Part shown: positions 22,422 to 32,500 of the stretch, piece by piece
How positions within the stretch are numbered: position 1 is the stretch's first letter
How the letters are laid out: each line of letters opens with the position of its first letter
NCBI RefSeq assembly: GCF_954871325.1
Contig: NC_088779.1
Span: 20,214,846 to 20,278,845, forward strand
Source of the DNA: Gordionus sp. m RMFG-2023
Lineage: Eukaryota; Nematomorpha; Gordioida; Chordodea; Parachordodidae
Length of the DNA: 64,000 nucleotides
Reading direction: 5' to 3'
The notes under the pieces: model-generated
Database searches by the model: none
What the model was told of the DNA's origin: nothing
What the model saw: only the letters and a program-made list of their open reading frames with translations
Position numbers and translations under genes: made by a program

Positions 22422-23392
22422 TAGTGCTAAAAAGCTCAAATTCGGGTCGATTTTTAAAAACGGCCATAGATTTTAAATAGGAGTGTGCCGATATTAAATA
22501 TCGGATAGGATCGGTACCGATATTTAGCATTTTCCGAAAATACCGGATCGGACCTATACCCTTAGAAAAACCGATCCGATCTTTTTTTTGTTATTTTATT
22601 TTAGATTGATTTATTATAATATTTCTAAATAATTTTTTAAAATTTTATTTTTTTAAAAATAGATTTATAGTATTTTAAAAGTTTTTTTTTATAAAAATCG
22701 AAAGGAACACCCAAATTTTTATTTATTTTAAATCTTTTTAAATAACGCCATATACTTTAAATAAAAGAATTTTTTTAAATATGGTATCTGAATTATGGAA
22801 ATATTTTACAAAAGACAAAGATAATTTTGCAAAATGCGTTATCTGCGGAATCATATGAGTCTGCCTTCAGTACGGCAGGAGATATAGATAGTCCATATAG
22901 TAGAAGCTTATTCCCAGAAAATCTAGAGGCTCTCATATTTATTAAAAAAATCTAATATATTATAATTTTATATATTAAATATTACAATTTTATAATTCCA
23001 ACATAAAATGGATATATTATTAAATATCTATTTTTTTATTATAGTCTTAATTGTAGAAAAAAAAAATTAAATTATTCATAATTCGATTTTTTGCATAAAA
23101 ACTATTGATTTCTTAATTACATTTGGTTCAAACGGGAGTGATTAAAAATTAGTAATATCGGATCCGTATTGAAGCAATATCGGAAAATATCGGATCGGTA
23201 AAAAATATGTGGATCGGCCTAGCCCTAACTTTAACCAAAATAAACAATAGGCCTGGAGATTTTGCTCAGATAGCTAAAAGGTTTGGATATCTATTTGCCA
23301 AAATCTCGAGTCTTACATAATATTCTTTTGGCGAAAATTTTAATTGGGCCGTTTTTAAAAATCGACCCGAATCGGGCTTTTTAACAACACTA
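22422..23392. mobile_element. hAT-like MITE carrying a nested hAT element
   Basis: The ends are TAGTGCTAAAAAGCTC and, complemented, TAGTGTTGTTAAAAAGC, followed by a shared inner stretch TCGGGTCGATTTTTAAAAAC. It is flanked by AATGGAAA and ATTGGAAG (6 of 8). Removing the nested element (22478-23227) leaves about 221 bp. That body is related to the MITE at 16491, sharing phrases such as CTCGAG with TTTGGCAAA or its complement. Confidence 0.7.
22478..23227 (+). mobile_element. hAT element with transposase C-terminal scrap (TAGGGCTGTGCCGAT family, copy 1)
   Basis: 750 bp. Ends TAGGAGTGTGCCGAT and, complemented, TAGGGCTAGGCCGATC. ACCGATCCGAT-type words recur inside both ends. At about 22850-22955 the plus strand encodes a hAT dimerisation scrap (ESAFSTAGDIDSPYSRSLF, then a run ending LIFIKK). 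It sits inside the MITE at 22422. The flanks match only loosely (ATTTTAAA/ACTTTAAC). Confidence 0.8.
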
Positions 23393-23400
23393 ATTGGAAG

Positions 23401-24577
23401 AACATTTTATTGAAATATTTAATGCCTCTATTATGACTAAATGTTCAAAAATTTGGAATACTTTATATAAACCGATATCTGTGAAATATTTAATAATAGA
23501 AAAGGAGTTAACTCTGTCCATTATAAGATGGAACAGCTTCTGAAAATCATGCTTGCTTTTATTTGGCGAAAACCTAAAAACGGAACTATTTACTTTTAAA
23601 AAGTAAAATTGAGATAAGTTTTATCTCCCATGACTATTAAACAAACTATAAAGGGATAAAAAAAATATTATGAATAATAATTACCAATCCTTTTAAAAAC
23701 TAAAAAATTTTATTGGAGCTTATCATTCAAAATATTGTTTTACCTATTTTCTGTTCATCATAATCACGAATAAACGAATCAATGCATTATTTTATTTTCA
23801 TCCCGTTATATTATAGCATTCATATAGATTAAAGTGAAAACAACTAATTTTAGGAAATAAAAATATACCCGAAATTTTTTTTTGGCAATTCACACTTTAC
23901 TCATCTTATACTAAGACATATTATTCTTGTCCACCATATAGAACTATAGGTTCTAACCTTTTTAAAAAATAAAATAATTCAATTGGTTAAGCTGAAACAA
24001 TTTTCGACAATTTGGGGTGTTTTTCCCGTTATAATACAATCATAGATGCATCAAGGATTTTAGGGGGAGGGGGATTTCCTCCTTAAATTTTATGAAAGTC
24101 TTTAAGCACACTTATTGTAAGCCTAGGGCTGTCATATTTTTTTAAAATATTTAATTTAATATAAGTCATTATTTCAAAAAATTCTTAACTTTTACTTATT
24201 TTTCTTTTAAATTATTGCTATTTTTGGGCGAGAGAGTTGTGTAGAGGGGGGGGGGTTATTCGCTTAAAAAGTTAATTACGAGAATATATAATTTTCAGAG
24301 GATTCCCTCTCTGGCTACGACTATGACTATCGTCAGTCCATGTTGAAACGGTTATATTCTTAGCGAGTTCGTAGATTCTCCTATTTATGCATACCCGAAG
24401 CAATTTTTTGCCTTTATTTTTTATCAACGGTTATATATTTAACTGGTTTGCAGGTGCTACCTTTTCCATCCATTCACTCGGGATCATTACTATTATTTTA
24501 ATATTTTTAAAAATTAGTATTCAAAATAGCAGTTTAATTTTAATCATTATAAGATATTTCCTTATATAAATAAATGT
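23401..24577. other. A+T-rich stretch with a poly-G run, no recognised gene
   Basis: Contains a run of about 11 G near 24246-24256 and GGGGGAGGGGG near 24062-24073. The latter follows CATCAAGGATTTTAG, which may be a decayed hAT end. I see no supported gene. Confidence 0.35.
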
Positions 24578-24585
24578 GTAAAATT

Positions 24586-25650
24586 TAGTGTTGTAAACGA
24601 ACGCGTTCAAAATGAACGCGTTCGTGAACGAAGTTCGTTTTTTTGAAAAAAGGTGATGAACGGCGTTCCTTTTTTTTTGACGAACTTTGAACGTGAACGC
24701 GTTCCTTTTCTTTGATGAACGCGTTCAATTTTACGTTCGTTTAATTTTAAAAACACTTTTTATTTGAAAAATTAATATTAATCCGCATTTTTTAACAAAA
24801 AAGTCTTATATTTTTATTTATTTGAAAAATTAATATTTAATCCAATTTTTTAACAAAAAAGTCTTATATTTTTTAATCAGCTGTTTTTACTTTTTCCTTT
24901 TTCATATTGCAATTAAAGTACCATAGTGCTACTGCTAGAGAAGATAAGATTAAAGTTTATTAATTTGAATATTTTATATTTTAATTTAATAGATTAGCAT
25001 TTGCATGGATATAAATATTTCATCATCAGATTCTGAAAATCAAAATTCAATATTAGATGAATTAGAATTACCATGGCCCAAATATCAAAAATATTTCACT
25101 GTTTTAAAATCAATTCCGAGATATCCTTTTTTTTTGACGAGGAAGAAGAGGGCAGATTGGAGGATGATAACATAGCGCAATTTTTTGAAACAATGGATAA
25201 AACATATAAATTCCCCCTTTTAAAAGAATTGTTTATCAAGTATAACACCGCAATCCCTTCATCTGCCTCTGTTGAGCGAGTTTTTAGTATAGCTAACGCT
25301 GTATTAACTGACAAGTGTTCATGCATCAGATGAAAATTTTGAAAAGCAATTATTATTAAAAATTAATAAGAAAATTTTTTTTTTATCGCTCTATTATATT
25401 GTATTTATAATTATATTATCAAAATAAAACTATTATTTTTTATCATGGCTAATATATTGTGTTGAAAAATATAAGGCATTTATTTATATTAAATTAAATT
25501 TAAAAAAAAATTTATCATAAAATTTTGAACGTATGAACGCGTTCATGAACTTGAACGCGTTCCTTTTTTTGAATTTGAACGTGAACGCGTTCGATTTTTG
25601 TCAATGAACGTTGAACGCGTTCGATTTTTTTAAAAATGTTTACAGCACTA
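24586..25650 (+). mobile_element. hAT element with GAACGCGTTC subterminal repeats (copy A)
   Basis: 1065 bp with a perfect 8-bp target duplication GTAAAATT (24578-24585 and 25651-25658). The ends are TAGTGTTGTAAAC and, complemented, TAGTGCTGTAAAC. The palindrome GAACGCGTTC and variants recur many times in the first 150 and last 120 bases. At 25190-25335 a plus-strand piece encodes the hAT dimerisation region (FPLLKELFIKYNTAIPSSAS, then VERVFSIANAV). The rest of the transposase is missing. A second copy lies at 54009-55330. Confidence 0.92.
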
Positions 25651-25944
25651 GTAAAATTATAGAGTACATAATAATTTTCACATAAATTAACCTATTCATG
25701 TTTGCTTATTTATTGTGAATAAACTTTTTTGATTTTCTAGATTTTAAAAACTTATGACCCTGAAAATATCATTCCAATATCTTAACAGATTTTAAAGTTG
25801 TAGCCATATTAAATATATCCATTTTTTTTATTTCAAATACAATAACCATGATTTTTAAATAATAAGCTTTAAAATAATCAAATAATTAAGTGATATATTA
25901 TAACAATCTATTAGTGTTGTTAATCGGCTTAGCCGAGTCGGCTC

Positions 25945-26520
25945 GAACGCAGCTCACCCAAATTTTGGGTCGTTTTTTTCGACTCTAACTCAAAGTTTTG
26001 GTCGTTTTTTACGACTTCAACCCGAGTTCAAGCCGAAAAAAACGACTTCGACCCAAAATATGGGTCGTTTTTTTCGACTCCGACCCAAGTCCAAGCCGAA
26101 AAAAACGACCTCGACCCAAAATATGGGTCGTTTTTTACGACTCCGACTCAAAATTTGGGTTGTATTTTTCGACTCAAACTTGAAATTTGGGTCGTATTTT
26201 TCGACTCAAACTTGAAGTTTGGGTCATATTTTTCGACTCAAACTTGAAGTTTGGGTCGTATTTTTCGACTAAAACTTGAAGTTTGGGTCGTATTTTTTGA
26301 CTCAAACTTGAAGTTTGGGTCGTATTTTTTGACTCAAACTTGAAGTTTGGGTCGTATTTTTCGACTCCAACTCAAAGTTTGGGTCGTTTTTCTGACTCAG
26401 ACTCAAACATCGGGTCGTTTTATTCAATCCGACCCAAAATATGGATCTTTTTTTTAAAGACGACTTAAAGTTAGGGTTGCTTTTTTTCACCCCTAACCCA
26501 ATTCTAGATCATTTTTTTCG
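25945..26520. repeat. GTCG-rich subterminal repeats, left end of the giant hAT
   Basis: More than ten diverged copies of a ~30-base motif, GGGTCGTTTTTTTCGACT followed by C-rich ACCCAA or AACTTGAA, each with an internal GTCG...CGAC inverted pairing. They start about 30 bases inside the terminus. Similar dense subterminal words are known transposase-binding sites in other hAT elements; that role is inferred here. Confidence 0.85.
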
Positions 26521-26659
26521 ACCAAAAGTCAAATAACATTTAGTATATATTAATATTATAGGCGGGAAAGTTACTTAAAGCTTCTTTAAATTATAATGCT
26601 CTGGATTAACTATTCATCATAGTTATTTTTTAAAATTTTTAAGTGAAGATGCACCATAG

Positions 26660-27835
26660 AAAAGAGCCATTTGTTATGATGGTTATTTTTGAACTTTTTT
26701 AAATGAAATAGATGAAAATATATATTGTAGACATGTTAAATCAAAATTTCAGTGAAGATGTACCATAAATAAGTGACAATTGTCATAATCGCCATTTTTG
26801 AACTTTTTTGAGTTTTTTTAAAGCAAATTGCTAAAAATATATATTCTAAACATGTTGAATTAAAAATTCAGTCAGGATATATCATATATAGGTGACAATT
26901 GTCATAATCGCTATTTTTGAACTTTTTCAAATTTTTTTAAAGGAAATAGCTAAAAATATATATTCTAAACATGTTAAATTAAAAATTCAGTGAGGATGTA
27001 TCATATATAGGTGACAATTGTCATAATCGCTATTTTTATACTTTTTCAAATTTTTTTAAAGGAAATAGCTAAAAATATATATTCTAAACATGTTAAATTC
27101 AAAATTCAGTGAGGATGTATCATATATAGGTGACAATTGTCATAATCGCTATTTTTGAACTTTTTCAAATTTTTTTAAAGGAAATATCTAAAAATATATA
27201 TTCTAAACATGTTAAATTAAAAATTCAGTGAAGATATATCATAGATAGGTGACAATTGTCATAATCGCTATTTTTGAACTTTTTCAAATTTTTTTAAAGG
27301 AAATATCTGAAAATATATATACTAAACATGTTAAATTAAAGATTCAGTGATGATATATCATAGATAGGTGACAATTGTCATAATCGCTATTTTTGAACTT
27401 TTTCAAATTTTTTAAAGGAAATAGCTAAAATTATATATTCTAAACATGTTAAATTAAAAATTCAGTGAGGATGTATCATAGATAGGTAACAATTGTCATA
27501 ATTGCTATTTTTGAACTTTTTCAAATTTTTTGAAAGGAAATAGCTAAAAATATATATTCTAAACATGTTAAATTAAAAATTTAAGAGGATGTATCATAGA
27601 TAGGTGACAATTTTCATAATCGCTATTTTTAACATTTTTTAAAGAAAATAGCTAAAAATATATATTCTAAACATGTTAAATTAAAAATTCAGTGAGGATG
27701 TATCATAGATAGGTGACAATTGTCATAATCGTTATTTTTAAACTTTTTCCAATTTTTTTAAAGCAAATAACTAAAAATATATATCCTAAACATGTTAAAT
27801 TAAAATATCAGTGAGGAAGTATCATAGATAAGGGA
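26660..27835. repeat. 119-bp satellite array, left arm (~10 units)
   Basis: Units recur with a period of about 119 bases: the phrase GTGACAATTGTCATAATCG starts near 26773, 26891, 27010, 27129, 27248, 27367, 27485, 27603 and 27712. Each unit carries the perfect 12-base palindrome TGACAATTGTCA and the phrase AAACATGTTAAATT. Units are very similar in the middle and more diverged at both ends of the array. Confidence 0.92.
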
Positions 27836-29022
27836 CAAAAAATGTTATTATATATACGAGTAGTAAGGTACATAATAATTTTTGAGTGATAAAATGAGAT
27901 GCTAATATATTTCTTGTAATTTTAATTTATAAAAAAATTCTTAAATATGTTATTGTCATAGACTGGGTCAGAAAATCAACTATCACATAAACTCATCTAT
28001 GTTTTATTCATATTATATTTTTAAGTTTAAGGATATTAAAATATTTCCTCTTTGAAGTTTCTAGTTAGGATAAAATTTACTTGGCACATCTTACAATGAT
28101 ATTTATACCTTGTTTTTTTTCGAGAATAAATTTTATGCGATATTTCATGAAGGAAATTACATATCATTGTACAGAGAAATAACTTTGTATATATTATCTG
28201 CACCAATATCTTTTATATCAATCTCTATCGATGACATTTTAAATTATATTGGAAAACTAGATTGTGTAGATTTATAATTATTAATTTAAAGGATTAAGAT
28301 TTTGGAATTAATTATAAATATATCTTAATAATTTTTATATGCATTTAATATTTAAAATCTCTCGTTATAAGCCTATTTAGCAAGAAAAATATTGACTAAT
28401 CCTGAAATTACGATAATAGATATCTATACCTTTATATAATCTATGAGAAAAATTGCTCTCATAATATTCTTCTTAATAAAATAGTGAATAATTAACGCCT
28501 GAAAAAAAGTATAGCGCTTTATAACATGGTTCAAAGTTAATCCCAGTATCAATTTTAATTTGTAATTTTTCTCAAGTGTTCAAAATTCTAAATCTTAATA
28601 TCAAAAACTATTTTAGTTATCAATTTAGTCAAATAATATTAAAACACTAATATTCTCCAGTATTCATAAAAAACAACAGCCTGAAACAAGAATACTAAGC
28701 TCAAATCATCTTAAATATTTGATACATTTATAGTTTAAATATTTTTATTTAAATTATATATATTTATTAATGTACAAAAAATTTAATTTAACAATATATA
28801 TAGATATAAAAATTATGTATAAAATTTATTATTCATGATATTGATATCCCATGAATCAAACATAAACACTGTTTAAGTGTTTCGGAGGCCATGCGATTTC
28901 TTTTCTTTGTTACGGTGTCCACCCCTCTTGAGAAGACACGCTCGCTCTCAACGGATGTACTTTGCTGCGACAAAAAATCTTTAGCCAACATGCAAAGGTA
29001 CGGAAAACGCTCAGAATTACAG

Positions 29023-29511
29023 TACGACTTAAAAAAACTCGACTTAACACTACATTTATGAAAAATATGGCTCGCCTAAATTATTAAATTATATTTAAAA
29101 AAATTCATATTTTAATTGAAAAAATGCATCCGGAATCGCAAATACTTATTTAAAAAATTTATTGTTTTATTAGTTTAAAAATTCCATATGGAAGTGAAGT
29201 GACTATTTAAATTCTAAAATTATAAAAGATATTTTATTTTACTTTTAGTGGTGCCAGCTAGACGGCAAATTTGTTGAGATTTTTTCTTTTCTTCATTGTT
29301 AGGGATAGGGATATGATTAATAATCATTTTTTTAACTTTCCAAATTTTTTTTTATTATTTTTAGGGGTATAAATCTAAATTTTTTTATTTTATTCATTTT
29401 TTGTTTTTAAAATTATAATTTAATATTATTAACATAAATTTTATTAATAAAAGTTGTCCAATTTAAATCATTTCTTAAATATTATTTTTATATAAAACTT
29501 TTCTTAGTGTG
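29023..29511 (+). other. Upstream region of the giant hAT transposase gene
   Basis: A+T-rich and unique relative to the arms, so any promoter should lie here or in the left arm. It contains GTGGTGCCAGC (29250) with a following A+T-rich stretch. This echoes 33050-33062 and 31408-31420, so a decayed copy of the nested element's arm may be present. No clear TATA box can be chosen in such A+T-rich DNA. Confidence 0.4.
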
Positions 29512-32500
29512 ATGTCTCAAAGTTCAAGTTCTACGCCAGCAAGGTCAACTCAAGATGATAGAGAAAATCAAGTTAATCAATAACCATAAATCTTTATGAT
29601 ATTATTTCGATTTTATGCAATTATAACCTTTATTTTAATATATTTATAATTTTAGATGGAGCCTTTTTCGGATTCACTAATAGAACAGGATTTAAATTCT
29701 TCTGCGATTAATAGTAGTTTCAATATTAAATCAAATTATAATTATAGTCCAAATAAATCACACAAAAAATGCAATCATTGCGAAAAAATATATCGTTCCA
29801 CTACCGCTACAAGTTTAATAAATTTTTGTTTTTATATAGTTACATTAAATTAAATTTTCAAATTTAAAAAGAAATTATTCCTTATGGCAGTAATGTTTTT
29901 TAATATTTAAAAAAACATAAAATATTTCGGGGTTTTTAGGATTTTAATGTTGGTCTAGAATTGTTTTGCTTTCCTCCAGTTTTTAAATATTTTTAAGCTA
30001 AAAGTGGATAATAATAACTTATTTATTTTCAATATATAAAAAAATAAAAACTAAATTAAAAAAATTTTAATTTTTATGACGGTACAGCTCTTTCAATTTT
30101 GCGATATTTGCTTATAAAGATTTAATTATTACTTCATAATGGCCTATTTTATCTTATTTAAGTGCTAAATTTACCTATCTTTTTATTTTTTACTCTAATT
30201 TTTTATTATTTTAAACCTAATTAAAATATAGAAAATATATTCAATATATAAACCTGGCTATATTTTTCAAAAAAGGTAATAATTTATACTTAATATTAAT
30301 TATTTAGAATATTAAGTTAGGTTACTATTTTTTTCGAGGGGCTCATTATTATGTTGTTCAAACGTCGCGACCCCGACCCAGAGTTTGGGTCGTTTTTTTG
30401 ACTCGGACTTCTTTTTATATTAAATTTTTTTGTTATTTTTTTAAATGTTTTTTATGTTATTTTTTTTTGATATATTATTGTTCTTTTGTGATTGGTTAAT
30501 TTATTTTATTTTTAAAATAATATACATATATTTTTTTATTTAGGATATTTTTAAATAATATTTTTATAAATTTTATATCAATATAAATACAGTTCTATTT
30601 ATAATAGATTTTTATAGCTAATAATAGGTATTACAAATATTTAATTTACAATATACGGCTAGCCCGGCCCGGATTTTTTTAAAATATATTATATTTATAA
30701 TAGATTTTTTAGCTAATAAAAGCGATTTTAAATATTTAATTTGATATAAATGGCCGGCCCTGTTCGGATATTTTTTTATAAATAATTTTAGGCCCAGCCC
30801 GGCGGTATATATAAAAAAATTAAAATACGATCTAGCCCTCTGATATATTTTATTTATTAATTTCTGATTGTAACTTAGCTTATTAACAACAAAATAGGTA
30901 TTAATTCTTAGTATTATTTAATACTTCTTTGTATGGTCATTGTCAAATCAATCACTTTTCTGCCGACCCCTTTCGATTTCTTAAAAATGGCCAAATTAGG
31001 ATTTTAGCAAAATAATAAGTAAGCCTCGAGATTTGGTAAAATAAAAACCTATCTGTCATCTATGAGCAAAATCTCCTTGAATACATAATATTATTCAGGT
31101 CTTTTTAAAAATCGATCAAATCGGGCTTAACATTAATGATAGGCAATATATCAGTATTAAAATTTTTATTAGTTAGTGCATTATGCATCAACATTCAAAT
31201 GTTTGAATAATCGAAAGGAGGCAGGGTTTAGAATATAGTTTCTTTTGATTTATTTAATAATATATATGTCGTATTGGGGAATCATGTGGGATTCGGAATC
31301 CCAACGTGGGGATTCAAGATCTTGAATCCCCACGTTTTATTCGGGATCTTTTTTTATATTTTAAAAAAAAATATTTAAAAAATAGTCCGAATCCCCATGC
31401 TCTTTTTTGCGGCTGGCACCATATAATTAAAAAACCAAAATAAGGGATTTAATAAGAGAATTTTAAAAAAAAGTAAATAGTATAAAATTAAGAAATATAA
31501 TGAATGAAAAGGGATGAGGTTAAGACTTTTTTGTTTTAAAAAATATATTTACAAAAATCCGAATTATTGCAACATTTAAGCAGGGACCCGAACCGTTATT
31601 TATAACGGTTCAGTTTGGTTACGGTTCAGTATATAAAAAATTATAATGGTTACGTTTTGGTTACGGTGCTTGAGAAGGAATTTATATAAAGGTTCCGTTC
31701 GGTTCAGCTAATTATAAAGGTTCATTACGGTTAGAAATTTTTTTTTATTGAAGCAACACCATCTTTTAATTTATTTTTATTATAAGCATTTATGAATTAT
31801 ATATAAAAAAAATATATAAGATTCAAAATAACTCATTTTTAAATATTTATTTGAACATATAAGCTATATATTTTCAAGTATAAATAGATTCCTTTTTATT
31901 CGTAGTGACGATAACACAAAAAGCCCTTTCTACAGAAATTTGTGTTGCTGGAACCGCCTGATTCAGATATTTATAACAAAAATAAATTTTTTTTAAAAAA
32001 ATATTTAAGGGGATTCGGAATCTTTTTTTAAAAAAAACAATTAAATTATATTTTCACCAGAAAATTTTATTTTTTAGAGATAATTAATATTGTATTACTT
32101 TTATGCTTTAAATCATTAAATACTCGAAGGCAATATTTTGTTTCACGCCCGAAAATTCACGGTGTTTTTAAATTTTTCAAAACTTTTAATGCTATAATTT
32201 TTTACACTTTATTGAATTTATTCTATTTATTTCTTTAATTCCATAATCCATAATAACAAAAAATAAATACATATTATAAATCCAAATTTTTACTTAGAAA
32301 AAGAAGAATGTCTATTTTTTTTATTTCAATTGTGTACGCCTTTCCTCTAATAGGCGATTGGCTACAGAAAAATAATCTTTCACTAGAAGCCGAATTTGCC
32401 AGGGCTGACAAAATTTTACTCTCTAATTTTCTCAAAAAAGGAAATAAATTTTCCTGCTTCCAAAACTTCAAAATATTGCCATTGTTATTTGTTTTATTTT

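Larger units (their letters stand above)
25912..29022. repeat. Left inverted arm of the giant hAT
   Basis: This arm is the reverse complement of 34799-38863. The difference in length comes mainly from fewer satellite copies here. Its inner edge (28858-29022) is an inverted copy of the end of the transposase coding sequence. After 29022 the arms diverge abruptly. Confidence 0.92.

Noticed and set aside
28858-29022. A second, minus-strand hAT gene
   Set aside because: It is the inverted-arm copy of the C-terminal exon only; no other transposase motif lies on that strand nearby.
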